Below, piece after piece: positions 1 to 13,800 of a stretch of 64,000 bases of DNA. The first letter of the stretch is position 1; every line of letters begins with the position of its first letter. The DNA comes from Prosopocoilus inquinatus (taxonomy: Eukaryota; Arthropoda; Insecta; Coleoptera; Lucanidae): assembly GCA_036172665.1 (NCBI GenBank), contig CM069870.1:29610001-29674000 (forward strand), in the 5' to 3' direction. The translations under genes were made by a program, and so were the position numbers. Below the pieces are notes generated by a model that ran no database searches, was not told the DNA's origin, and was given only the letters and a program-made list of their open reading frames with translations.

Positions 1-2
1 AC

Positions 3-575
3 ATTTCCGATGAGGCCTGGTTTCATCTCTCAGGGTATTTAAATAAACAGAATATGAGAATATGGTCAACAGAAAATCCCCATGAATTTGTGGAAACTCC
101 ATTACATCCATTAAAAATTGGTGTTTGGCTAGCAGTGTCAAGAAGGCGTATCATCGGACCAATATTTTTTAACGACTCGGTAACTGCTGAACGATACCGA
201 AATGAGTTATTAGAACCTTTTATTAATCAACTACATGATGATGAACTTACAGAAGGGTTTTTTCAGCAAGACAATGCTACTGCCCACACAGCTCATCAAA
301 CAATGACTTTCCTGCAGCAGTTTTTCGATAATCGGATTGTGAATTTTTCTGCAAGGTCTCCGGATCTCACAATTATGGATTACTTCATTTATCCGCACAT
401 GAAAAACACAGTTTTTAGAACTACACGTCACACAATCGAAGAACTTCGTGCGGGCATTACAGATGTGTGTGCTAACATATCCCCCGAACACTTAGCAAAC
501 GGATTTGAAAACATGAAACGCAGAGTACGCTTATGTATTCAAGCTGAAGGAGAGCACTTTGAGCATCTACTTTAA
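3..575 (+). mobile_element. Tc1/mariner (IS630)-type transposase, C-terminal part, open to the left edge
   Basis: An open frame runs from the window edge to the stop at 575. It reads as the catalytic half of a DDE transposase of the IS630/Tc1/mariner superfamily, which cuts and pastes its own element. The first acidic motif SDEAWF is at about 9-26, the second is QQDNATAH, and the third region is SPDLT..MDYF, followed by the typical ending EHFEHLL. No stop or frameshift is seen in the visible part, so it is relatively young or slowly decaying. The third motif carries IMDYF where many relatives have a P-D-F/Y arrangement, so activity is doubtful. The N-terminal DNA-binding half lies outside the window. 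It lies upstream of an Nmdar2 exon in the same orientation, most likely inside an intron. I did not find a convincing terminal repeat downstream. Confidence 0.82.
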
Positions 576-943
576 ACTTTAATGTTGTGTTTTTATTTGA
601 CGTTATGATCAGTACTGACAGTTAATGACAACTGTTTTCTCTAGAATTGTGTCGCCAACTTCATAAGAAAATCACAGCTTACTTTAATGAGGAATTCAAT
701 TGAAGGTACGGTATATTTCACCCAAAAAAAAAAAAATTTCTTAAAAATCAAGATAGGACTGTGTTACGTTTTAAAATAATGCTATGTATGTATAAAGCAC
801 ACTCAAATAAGAAAGAAAATGTAAATAAAATTCGCTACAGTGTGAGTTATACGAATCCTCCCAGTTTCTGGAAATTGTTGTTGAGGAAACAGGAAATTAC
901 TTATTCACAAAGGTGTTTTGTGATAATCGCTTTCATTTTTCAG
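576..943. other. Nmdar2 intron remnant, nothing recognised
   Basis: AT-rich sequence between the transposase stop and the Nmdar2 acceptor, with an A13 run at 724-736. No further feature is supported. Confidence 0.4.
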
Positions 944-1884
944 GACTTCCTTGTCATCGAGTGCTCACATCGGATAAAGATAATTTAACCCTCGTATTCA
1001 ACGAAATGGAATACAAGAATCGCTTAGAAGAGGAAGAAGAAATAAACGCCGATACACAATACAAACAGCCGACATCTGATTACGATGACGATGAAAGGTT
1101 TTTTCCTTTTCCGAGATTCAAATATCGTACGCGCTGTTGTTACGGACTATCGATGGATCTTTTAGAGAATGTAGCGCATGAGTTAGAATTCGACTTTCGT
1201 TTGTACATCGTTGCAGACGGATTGTTCGGAGCGAAAATTGTAACGAGAGCCAGCAAACGAGAAAGACGTGATGTGGGTAAAAAGTTTTTGAGTTATCGTT
1301 TTAAACAGGAAGACGAGATAAAACAGGATTTAAATGTTGAGAACGGTTTTGAAATTGATGTTAAGTGGAACGGCGTAGTAGGGGATCTGGTTTCAGGAGC
1401 GGCACACATGTCTTTTGCACCACTCAGCGTTTCCAGCATAAGAAGTGAAGTTATAGATTATAGTGTACCTTATTTTTTCAGCGGTGTAAGTTTGTTAGCT
1501 GCACCGCGACAGAAATCCGAGATACCCCTAATGGCTTTCCTTTTACCCTTCTCTCCCGAATTATGGATTGCCATTTTCACAAGCTTGAACATAACGGCGA
1601 TAGCGGTTGCTATATACGAATGGCTATCACCTTTCGGTTTAAATCCGTGGGGACGTCAAAGATCGAAGAACTTCAGCATGAGTTCCGCCCTATGGGTGAT
1701 GTGGGGCTTACTTTGCGGGCATTTAGTTGCGTTTAAAGCACCGAAAAGTTGGCCAAATAAATTTTTAATTAACGTATGGGGTGGATTTTCCGTCATCTTC
1801 GTTGCAAGTTACACTGCAAACATCGCTGCCTTGATTGCTGGTTTATTTTTCCACAACACAGTTAGTAATTACCACGATGTGATC
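944..1884 (+). CDS. Nmdar2: Nmdar2 exon: S1, M1, pore loop and M3
   Basis: The acceptor is TTTTTCAG ending at 943 and the donor is GTAAGT at 1885. The exon begins with two bases of a split codon and ends on a codon boundary. It encodes an acidic linker (EEEEE and DYDDDE stretches), the S1 lobe, hydrophobic M1 (FSPELWIAIFTSLNITAIAV), the re-entrant loop, and M3. The frame also has a GTG at 913, but that lies upstream of the acceptor and is not a start. At the pore tip the order WGLLCGH replaces the vertebrate GluN2 pattern with Asn-Asn after WGLVF. Confidence 0.93.
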
Positions 1885-4800
1885 GTAAGTATTAGATAGA
1901 AATCAAACTGGGCGTCTGTTAACGATCATCAGCGGGCGGGTGAATAGCCATCGAAAAAATCACACGACAAGATATCAATCTAAACAGAAGCATTACTCAG
2001 GGCGAAACGTTTGATCTTCCGCACATTTCTAGAGTTACACACTCTTGTAACGTAATTAAAGCAAACGTACGCACGCATGTACACAAAAGGCATTTAAACT
2101 AGTAATGCATTTATATCCAACCTTTATTCTTAATACCCTTGTCGAGTTCCGCTTCTGCTACAAGATTAATATTTTGTGACCGTACATAATACATATTATA
2201 CGTAAAATGTCGAACTGAACGGTCAGTCGTAATTGGTACAAGCACTGGAACTTTCAAGAAAACTTATGTTGAAGTTTTAGACTATCGAGGATGATCGATG
2301 GTAGACGCTCAGGGCTTACTTTCTTATATTTTAAAACTTAAGTTTTAAGATCTCGCAGTCTCATATAGGTACATGGACGCACACTGAAGTCGGTGCAACT
2401 CGAACTCGAAAGACTCTTCAGTTAATCTGAGTTCGCGTTAATTGAGGTCGGTGCAACTCAGTCTACTGCTAAAAATTTTATATTTTTGCTTCGCAGGGCG
2501 AAATTGAGGGGCAAAAGATGTTAAGAAACAGAAACATGATAACACAGGAAAACATAATATAATAATGAACAGATAAAATAGCGACATCTTACTATCGCTT
2601 TTTGACCTAACATTGCAGTAGGATAGACAAATTGAAGCGGGATTTGCTCCTAATAAGTCCCGCATGCAAGGCGGCCATGCTTGCTGTCAAAGCATAATGA
2701 AAGTTTTAGAAAAATTTTGTGCAAATCGTTCTTGATTGCAGTGAAAACCTCGAGCAGCCTCTGGACAGCTGTTTCAGCCCTGCCTGGGGCTTCTTCAGCA
2801 GAGACGTAGCTCGACATTCCCACTGTAGACCAAAAACGACTTGCCTAATTTATTCGCAATTGCGATGTAAGAATGATCAACAGATAAAATAGCGACATCT
2901 TACTATCGCTTTTTGACCTGACATTGCAGTAGGATAGACAAATTGAAGCGGGATTTGCTCCTAATAAGTCCCCCATGCAAGGCGGCTATGCTTGCTGTCA
3001 AAGCATAATGAAAGTTTTAGAAAAATTTTGTGCAAATCGTTCTTGACTGCAGTGAAAACCTCGAGCAGCCATTGGACAGCTGTTTCAGCCCTGCCTGGGG
3101 CTTCTTCAGCAGAGTCGTAGCTCGACATTCCCACTGCAAACCAAAAACGACTTGCCCAATTTATTCGCAATTGCGATGTAAGAATGGTCAACAGATAAAA
3201 TAGCGACATCTTACTGTCGCTTTTTGACCTGACATTGCAGTAGGATAGACAAATTGAAGCGGGATTTGCTCCTAATAAGTCCCTCATGCAAGGCGGCTAT
3301 GCTTGCTGTCAAAGCATAATGAAAGTTTTAGAAAAAATTTGTGCAAGTCGTTCTTGATTGCAGTGAAAACCTCGAGCAGCCTCTGGACAGCTGTTTCAGA
3401 GGCTGCTCGAGGTTTTCACTGCAATCAAGAACGACTTGCACAAATTTTTTCTAAAACTTTCATTATGCTTTGACAGCAAGCATAGCCGCCTTGCATGAGG
3501 GACTTATTAGGAGCAAATCCCGCTTCAATTTGCACAAAATTTTTCTATAATATAATAACATACCGAAAGCCTGCAAAGACGTTAATTTTGTGTAAAATTT
3601 GTTATTAAGTGAGAAAGACGGGTTATCACTAAATGGTAGATCTGAATTTCCAGTGGCGGCTCGTGATGCTTTACTGCGGGTAGGCAACAACTACAAAAGG
3701 GAAAGCGTGTTCATTTTCTAATCTATTTTTCGGGGCTTGTAATTTTTGAACTAAATTGAACATGAAGCTTTTTTCTCACCTTTCTAATGCCTTTTACAAA
3801 AAAACAACAATCGACGAATGCGTTCTTGAGTTACAATCAAAATTCAAAAGCGCCGCGTTTTCTATTTGCTCAATTAAATGAACGTCTCTCCGTCCTCCCG
3901 CGATCGCGCTTGTAATTTTTTAACTAAACCTAACATTAAATTTACTGAGTTTTTTTCTCAAATGTTTACCAAACAACAACTGAACAACGCGTTCTTAGTT
4001 ATAATCAAAATTCAAAAACAACGCGTTTTTTATTCGCTCAATTAACTGAACGTCTCTCCGTCCTCCCGCGATCGCTCTTGAATCTTTTTAACTAAACTTA
4101 ACATGAAATTTACTGAGCTTTTTTTTCAGCTTTCCAACGCCTTTTACCAAAAAATAATCGACGAATTGACATCAACAGCAAAATGAAAAGTGCATTTTTC
4201 AAATAAATTTGTTCGTCGGGGCTGTCCCGACGAAGAACCGAACGTGCAATTTCAAAGGCACTGCCCACCTCGACGAGCCGCCATTGGACTTTTCCCTCTC
4301 GGCTTGCTAAACATAAAAGAAACCCACAAAACTATTTTACATTATTCCAGTTGAATAGTGAAGCTTATTACATCTCTTGAAAGCAACAATATTATCCTTT
4401 ACTTTATTTTTCATTTTCTTCGATGTACACCAGTCATTGAATCGTTTACAAAAGTTTTCGCATTGAATTTTGAAACCTAGCATTTTTGCAAGATTTTTCT
4501 CTTCGTAAATAAAATATTATATAATTTAGAAGATTTAAACTTTAAGTAACATCATTTCTCATTCTGTCTATAAGTTTATCCATGAAATGTTCTTTTAACA
4601 AGATCATTTTGTCCTACATTTTATTCAAAGTCGACATTCACTGTATGCTTACCAGCTGCTTCAGAATAAATATAGACGACGTTTTGCTTTTTTCCTTCTT
4701 CAGAATAATATTATTGTTTATTCTGAAGAAGGTGTCAAACACTCAACGAAACATCCACTTAACTCAATTTTTCTAATAAAAAGTGCCCGTACAAAAATAT

Positions 4801-7800
4801 TTCCAGTCAAAACTGTCAAATTTAGCTCACCCTGTCCATATACATTCAAGTTTCATATTGAAATATTGTGGAAAAATTTGCGCTTAGCTCAATTATAAAT
4901 TAAATAGCTTCGTAAAAGTTAATCAAATTTTTTGTTCTATTTTATTATAAATATTGAAACACCATAAACAATTTTCTAGCACGACCATTATAAAAATACT
5001 CCTAGTTTTTAATTAAGATTATTTGTCTAGTAAGAATTTTTTTAGTTTCGAATAACTAATAATGTGTACCTATGTATACAAAAGAGCTTAGTTAAAGATT
5101 TGTTATTTTCAGAAGTAGGTAACATCTCCATAACGTAGAACAGTTCTGTCATTGCCACAAGATAATCAAAAGCTATAAGTAATGGCGTTACTAAATTATA
5201 CCCATTAATTTTCTGGGCTCACTCAGAGATAAATTAGATGATCTGGAAACGGTCTGTTCCATTAGTGCCAATTCCGCTCACGTTACTCTAGTTTCTGATG
5301 TCAATTAAATGAATTATTGCTCAAAGCTTTTTTGTGAAAGAAATTGGATTATCCAAAAGTAAACACACATACAAAAAAGTTTGCTATATTTAAAGAATAT
5401 ACATATACAAATAATAACAAACATACAGGTTGGTATATTATGCGGTAAAACACAAGTCCGTTGCAAAAAGTTTCATATAAAGATTCAAAATTCAAATATA
5501 TTGGAGACTGAGGTTTGCCGTACATTATAAAATGGATTAAAACTCCTAACCACAATAAAGTTTTTTTGAACCTATATGTATACGTATTTTGGCAGTTATG
5601 TTTCAATCTTCAGTAGATGACTTCTTTGCTTCGAAACCACAAGAGAAGTCACTTCTCTTGTTATATACAGATACAGATCACAAAAAGTCTCGAGTACGAG
5701 TATCCTACAAAAGCTACACACAAAAATTTTATTACTTTCCAGTACATTTTTATAATTATAATTATATAATAAATCGAACTGCTTTTCATAATAGAGTAGT
5801 CGCTTGATCACCTTTATTTTTCTTTTTTGTTTCTTGATGTTTGTAGGTTCATAATTTCTAGTTGTATGTCAAAGTAGAAGCGGCCATTTTTGTTTTAATT
5901 TCGGTCTTTAATCTCTTTCTGAATTTATTTTCCCAACGAACGTGTTTTTTTAGGGCATTAGACATCCTTCTTGACACTGTTGTTCTTTCTTTTATTTCTT
6001 TATCTATCGTCCACTATGCTTCCAAGTACTTAATTTACTTCAGCTCTTCGAGTCATATACTTTTCCTTTACATGTAGTTTGTGCTACTTCTCTGCTCTTC
6101 CAATCATCAATGTTTTTATGTGTTGAGTTTTGTATTGTTCTCTTATTTTTCTATTTCTACTTCATATTGTATAATTTCTCCTTTTGTCCCCTTTTTGATT
6201 TTCAAAGCTAATAAGTTTACGGCCATGGAATTTATATTCTCTGCTCCCGATGTTTTCTGAACCTAAACTCAGTTTCTGAAAGCAATACCTATCATAAACC
6301 CCTGAACGGTCCAAGTGGTAAGGGACCAGCTTTGGAATCGATAAGGTCGTGGGTTCGCAACGTGCTCCAGATATTTCTTAGGGGTGGTCGTTACTCACTC
6401 CAGGCACCCTTCAGTATTGGGGAGAAAACTCGACACTGCTCCCCTTCAACGGCGAGAAGGTTTGGAAATAAAAAGCCATGTAACATTTTACACACACAAA
6501 ATACACTTTCTCTCCTGAGATACTGACAAGTCTATGACTTAGGACCCTGTTGGGTAAGCACCACAGATAAAAAAATTCCGAGAGAATATTGCTTTTCTAG
6601 AGTTTCGCCTATCAAGAAATTGAATTTTTCCTGAATTAATACAGCAGACAAAATAGATATTGAAATATACATATAAATAAAATTATAACGACGTTATAAG
6701 TTAAAAATACAAATTGAATTAGGTGTTTGGTTTTTATCGTAAACACAGGGAAGTAATTCCAAAGAAATAAATTGGAGCACTCTCCAATTAAAGGTTTTTC
6801 TGACATATACACATTTCTATGAGCTAAATAAATTATTTACTCTGTCTGATTAAGTTCAGCTTTGACCTTTGCTTTCTACGGATGATTACAAACATATGAT
6901 TTATCAAAACAGACGTCACGTTTTTGTTTGTTCCATCGAGTTATTTCGGTGATAAATGAGAGCTTTCATCAACAAGTTCTGTTATGAACAACAACACTTT
7001 CGCGAGAAGATTTTATAGGGTTATCTAAATCAGGCGGCGCAGCAATTTATTTTATCAGAATTAATGTGATGTACTTTTTTTTTATTTTAGAATAATAACA
7101 CATTCGAATTTTAGTCAGGCTAATTTAGCTTAGTTTAAACTTTTCCTTTCTATTATTTTTTGCAAACACGAAAATGCTTGAGATTATATTTATTTATTAA
7201 CTAAAAACATGAAAATGGATTAGCGATTAAATTGGTTTTCCCAAATTGGAAAATGGAGAACCGTAATAAATTATCAAATTACCAATTTTATTATATTCAT
7301 TACAATGTTGTTTTGTTTTGTTAATTCTGCTCTATATTTTAAACATTTTCACAGTCGTATGAATTAGTTTCGAACAGGTTCCTGCATAATATTATAATTT
7401 ATAAATTTGTATCGAGATGCATGATATAGGAAAAACGAATAATGAGATTCATTTCATACGTAAATGTAACTAGCGTTTAAATTTTAAACATGTAAAATAT
7501 CTTCTGACAAGCAATATGTTTCGTACGTCAAATAATTTATTACCTGCGAGTTTATCTTTTTTTTATTTCAGTCTGCTTGTGACATGAATATTGAATAATA
7601 TTGTACGTCGTGGGAAATATGTATTAAATAAAATTGAAAGCTGTACAGAAGAAAACTCAGTTCAGCGAGTGTTTTATTTTATTTTATGTTTTTAGTTATT
7701 GAGTCAAAGGGTGGGTGCCCCGAAAGCTTCGGCAGCCGAATATTATGTGCAAAAAGCTAGCAGGCCGCTTTGGGAACACATGCATAAATACTCTTTAGAG

Positions 7801-10800
7801 AACGTGGAAGACGGCATTAAGAGGTTGCGGAATGGAACCCTGGATATTATTATTGCAGACACTCCGATACTCGACTATTACCGTGCGACGGATCACGGAT
7901 GTAATCTGCAGAAAGTCGGAGACACAATCAACGAAGACACTTATGCCATTGGCATGGTAAAGGGTTTTCCCCTAAAGGTTCGCATAAAGTTTACATTGTC
8001 GCAGCTTTCAATTTTAGTGTAATTTTTTAGGACAGTATATCCGCTGTTATCGCAAAGTATTCCAGCAATGGATATATTGACATTCTGCAAGAGAAATGGT
8101 ATGGTGGTCTACCGTGTTTTAAGCTCGCCACCGAAATCGCTCAACCGAGGCCGTTAGGAGTGGCTGCTGTAACGGGCGTATTTATCTTATTGGGTGTTGG
8201 AATGGTTTTAGGATGTCTTATCCTTTTAGTGGAACATTTGTTTTTTCGTTACACGTTGCCGATATTGAGGGACAAGCCGAAGGGTTCGATATGGAGAAGC
8301 AGGAACATAATGTTTTTCAGTCAGGTTAGCGCTAGTTTTCTTATTCTTTTGCATAAAATTCATAAAAATATTTCGTATTCGATTATGCACCATTTAAATT
8401 TACTCAATTATTTATCAGTTTCCATTTTTGTAAAAAATAAAAATATTTGTTTTAGTATTTTTTTATTTATGATTATGTTCTAAAGTTTCTTTAAAAAGCT
8501 TGACTTCTTAAAGTCACATCTTCAAAACTCTTAAAACTCCTAAAACTGAATAATACCAGTCGAAAATTTTTATTTTACTATTCCCTTTGGATTATAAATT
8601 CTTAAGTACTCTTCTGAAATTTGTTCATCTATTCTTAATAATTATACTGTATGTTCCATTTCTGGAATATTTATCAATAGACAAAAATAAATATTCCTAT
8701 AGCTCTAACATTCGTAACCAAAACAAAATTTCGTTTTGTCTAATGAGAAAAACTTTCTAGAAACTGAGCCTTTAATGAATTAAAAATACTTATAAATAAT
8801 TTATTCTATTAGTTAAAAAATCAAAAATTTAATATAGCATTTAAAACATCCATAACAACAACAAAAGACGTACAGGGTTAGTTTTATAAATGAGAACCAC
8901 ACTTTATTTCTTTAATTATTAACAAATTCAAGAAGCTAAAAATATGGCTTTACACGGTTTTTTACGTAGATTTTATTTGTGCTAACCGTTAAGCACTGGC
9001 CTCTTCCATACACAGGGTGAGCAAATTTTTTTTTATTTTTTAAATGAAACACCCTCTATATTTTGGCGTATTTGGATTCTTTAAATTATTCTGAATCCAA
9101 ATATACAGGGAAGGGCAAAAGTATGGAATCGGCTTAATATCTCGAAAAATGTTTGACGTATGTGTTGGTGGGTGCTTTAAAGTCAATAAGACCTATATTA
9201 TCAATTTGTTTCAACTGTTTACCTGCGCTTGTTTCTGAGATCTAATGCCCACTTAATTTTTTTTAATGACAACCTGCTGATTTTTTTTATTTATTTCATA
9301 GTGCGTTTAATTCTCTAAATGACCACATAAAAATATTTATCTATTACATCAGAACATTTTAGAGAAAATATTGTTTGAATGAAAAGTTAGGAAAAATGGC
9401 TTACGTAGATATTCGGTGTTTATTTTCATGTCTTCAAAGCAATTTTTATTAAAGTTTTCTTTAGATCTATCTTAAAAAGGGCACGTAATCTTGTGGCCTT
9501 CTAGTTTTTTTTTTGTTAAAACTAGTATTTTTGTCGAATATCAACCAATAAACCGTTTTTCCTAATTTTTTCATTCAAATGTTTTTTTTTTCTTGAAAAT
9601 TGTCTTACATAATAGATAAATATTTTTATGTGGTCGTTTAGAGAATTAAAAGAACTATTAAATAATGGGAAAAAATCAGTAGTTAGTCATTAAAAAAAAT
9701 GAAGTTGGAGTTGAATCTCAAAATAAAAGCAGATAAACAATTGAAACAAATTGGTAATGTAAGTCTTATTGACTGTAAATCATCCACCAAATTTCAAACG
9801 TCAAACAGCTTTCGAAATATTAAACCAGTCCCCTACTTTTGCCCTTCCTCATATTTGGTTTCATGTTTTTAAGCAACATTTATTCAAGATTTCTTTACTT
9901 CTATTTAAAAACAGTCAATGACCTTGTAGCCTTCTATTTTTATTTCGTCGAAACTGGTATTTTTGTCGAATATCATCCTAAATAATTTTTCACAACTTTT
10001 TCAATCAAACGCTATTTTCTCCAAAATTTTCTGATGTAATAGATAAAAAAATTATATGGTTGTATAGAGAATTAAAAGGTCTATTAAGTAAAAGAAAAAC
10101 ATTAACAGGTTGTTATAAAAAAAAAATCAAGTTGCAATTGTATCTCAAAAACAAGAGAAAATAAGCAATTTGAAACAAATTAGTAATGTATGTCATATTG
10201 ACTCTAAATTACACACCAAATTTCAAGTAGATACGTCAAACGGTTTTCTAAATATTAAGCCGGTTCCATACTTTTGCCCTTCCCTGTATATGTATATAGT
10301 GTAATTGGAATTGTAAAATTGTAAATCATTCGTTTTTGTGTTATCCGTCAAAAAATAATAGGAATTTTAAGGTAATGCGAAACAAAAACAAATTAAAATA
10401 TTGTTAAATATCATTAAATGGCGTTTCTGCTTCTTGTTTAACAGATTTATTCTAATAAACATCAAGCAGAAATGGTATTTAACAATATTCTAATTTGTTT
10501 TTGTTTTGCATTACCTTAAAACTCCTATACCTTTTTGACGGACACAAAAGCGAATGATCCAATTACACTATATGCATATATATTTGGATTCAGAATAATT
10601 CAGAGAATCCAAACATGTCCAATTTGTCCATTGGTGTTCCATTTAAAAAATGAAATTTTTTTCGCTCACCCTGTATATAGGAAGAGGCTGAGCGGTTAGC
10701 AGAAATAAAATCTGCGTAAAAAACCGTGTAAGGCAATATTTTTAATTTCTTGAATTTGTTAATAATTAAAGAAATAAAGGGAGGGTTCACATTTATAAAA

Positions 10801-13800
10801 CTTATCCTGTACAAAAATGTATTTTCTCTACTGAGATAATTTTAAAAATTCTGAAAATCAGGGCAAAATTCACTGTTTTGACGATATTCCGCCCGCAGCC
10901 GGTATTAAGTAATACTATAAATGAATATTGAAGAAGAAAATCAGTGGAATAATAAAGAAAACCCTATGAAATTTTAGATGTAGAGAGTAATTGATAAATA
11001 AAATAAGCGGATTTACATTAAATTATAAATAATTATAAGTCAAATGTCATGAAATCTTAACAACCACTCAAATATAAAAAACAGAAAAAACAAAATCATT
11101 TTTTACTAATAAAGTATCAATAAAATAATATAAATCTGAAGGTGGTTGTACTAATTTATGTTATGAGAAAATAGAACAAAAAATATTAACAAGAAAACGT
11201 TATGAAAGAAATGTATCTATGAATTTCTGTACTATTTCTATACATATACTGCTACTTACCTGAATAGAAAAAATATTTGTGCCGAGGAAATTAACTTGCA
11301 ACAAAGCCAATAGCTTCAGTTGTGACGGGCGTGGATGTGCCACCTAATCTTAACCGGAGACCAGGAGAGGAACAAAAGTAAAATGTGATTAAATTTTAAA
11401 AATACCTGAAGGGTATGTGCGCACCTTAAACAAAGAACCAAGATGCAATTGCTTTACTTCATTTACTAAAAATGAATAGTGACAACAAACTATTGACAAA
11501 AATGAAAGTTTAAAACAAAATAAAAAAAAGACGCATCCGTCACTGGCTTTACATTTTTTAAATTCAATTGAAACTTACAGAATGAAATCCTGTGATTGGT
11601 GTTAATCGCCCAAAATGCAGCACTTATTTAATAAATCAACAAGATTGACATAAACCCATATCTGCAAATAACAGGAACCTCTCACCTGAGCATTACCGTG
11701 GAGAGATCCTTGGATAATCGGTCCAACACTGTAACAGTTTGCGTATGGAGACCCTAACACCTAAATCAGCGTTTCCCAAATATTTAGGTATCGCGACCCC
11801 CTTTTGAGCTGTGTTACGATTCATGCCCCCCCTCCCCACGGTCAGCATTGTAAATATTAAAATAAATAAATAAAAACAAAAAAAAAGCAAATGAACATCG
11901 CGTCACCAAGAAACCAAGAAATGTGACAATTTTCCTTTTTTTAATGTACCTAACAACATTTTTGAATGCCCGAGCGAATTCTAATCTTAATCGATGGATT
12001 GCCTCGTGGGTGTAGCGCGAGCGGTTTCCGACTTTTTTTATTTGTTTTTTTTTTATGATTAAACTCGGTAACTAATCAACGTGGACCCATGGTGCGACCC
12101 ATCAATTCAGGCTAGAATTTACCGGGGAACTAAAAAATGTAATAAAAAATGCAATTTTCGCATATTTTCCGAAATCGCTTGGCTCATTTGTTTTTAATAA
12201 TGCAAAATTCTTCAAAATGCGGAGTCCAATTTTCTTTTATTTGTCATGGAAAACTCAAAAGCAAAAAATCCAAAATTTGATTTGAAAACGAATTTCAGTA
12301 AAAAAAAAACATTATTCGAGTTCAGAGATGCGCTAATATTTGATGATCAGAAGACGGATACAATGACGTCACGGTAGCATTATTTTATTAATTTTTTTCG
12401 TTTTGCAGAATGCTCAGAATTTTTTTTTTACATTTCAACACACCTATTCTCGCGGAATATGTCGCAAAATTTAAATGTTGGTGACATCTAAACCTAAATA
12501 AATATTTAAGAGACTATTCCTATAGCGTGTTCCAACCTTAGCACGAAGTAGGGCTATATGGCGTCCCATTCTATCTTTCACGTGTTTTCAATAAAGCTAT
12601 CCTTATCTCTCCGAATTCGCTATTCTAAGAGTGGAACGCGCTATAGCATTCAAAAATTAAGACACGAATCTCCTTAGTATTATAAAATGTAAGTTCGATG
12701 CCAACCTTTCATAATTAATTACGACCATAATTTATTGCTCGCCATTGTATGTATAGGCATCTTTTGAAAAAATTTGATAAATTAATTGCAATTTGCGTTC
12801 AATTTTTTTTTTAATTTATTTTACTGCGTCCCCCTTTGAAGTCTTATGCACCCCACAGTTTGGGAAACGCTAATATTTGATGATCAGAAGACGGATACAA
12901 TGACGTCACGGTAGCATTATTTTATTAATTTTTTTCGTTTTGCAGAATGCTCAGAATTTTTTTTTTACATTTCAACACACCTATTCTCGCGGAATATGTC
13001 GCAAAATTTAAATGTTGGTGACATCTAAACCTAAATAAATATTTAAGAGACTATTCCTATAGCGTGTTCCAACCTTAGCACGAAGTAGGGCTATATGGCG
13101 TCCCATTCTATCTTTCACGTGTTTTCAATAAAGCTATCCTTATCTCTCCGAATTCGCTATTCTAAGAGTGGAACGCGCTATAGCATTCAAAAATTAAGAC
13201 ACGAATCTCCTTAGTATTATAAAATGTAAGTTCGATGCCAACCTTTCATAATTAATTACGACCATAATTTATTGCTCGCCATTGTATGTATAGGCATCTT
13301 TTGAAAAAATTTGATAAATTAATTGCAATTTGCGTTCAATTTTTTTTTTAATTTATTTTACTGCGTCCCCCTTTGAAGTCTTATGCACCCCACAGTTTGG
13401 GAAACGCTGACTTAAATACACTTCGGAAAAAGCGTCGTAAAACAAAAGCCTGTACAAAAAATAAGCGTAGGTTAAACCTCGTAAGGGAAGAAAAGTACGG
13501 CAATAATAATTTGCACAAAAAGAGTATTAATCGCAACGTTATCTGTCCATAACAACAGGGATAGGCTGAGACAACTCCGAAGAGTTTCCATCCACCAGGG
13601 CACCAGGTAAAACTGACAAATGTTGCTCAATACAGGAATCGTCCCACGAGGTTCCTCGCCCACATGAAAATTGTGCGCCTCTGGGGCAAATGGGGCCGAG
13701 CCCCCTCAAAGACAACAGCACCACCGTGCCCTGGAGATATCACAGCAATGACTTCATGCTACAGATACGCCATAAATTAAAAAAGCCAGACTTGATTTTA

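Noticed and set aside
231..491. Minus-strand frame of 86 codons
   Set aside because: It is the shadow of the transposase frame on the plus strand and has no family signal.
2961..3287. Minus-strand frame of 108 codons in the tandem repeats (also 2438-2665)
   Set aside because: The same start recurs because the unit recurs; the frames diverge at once and show no protein family.
2571..3397. CRISPR-like array
   Set aside because: Units are 311 bp, contiguous and without spacers; the context is an animal intron.
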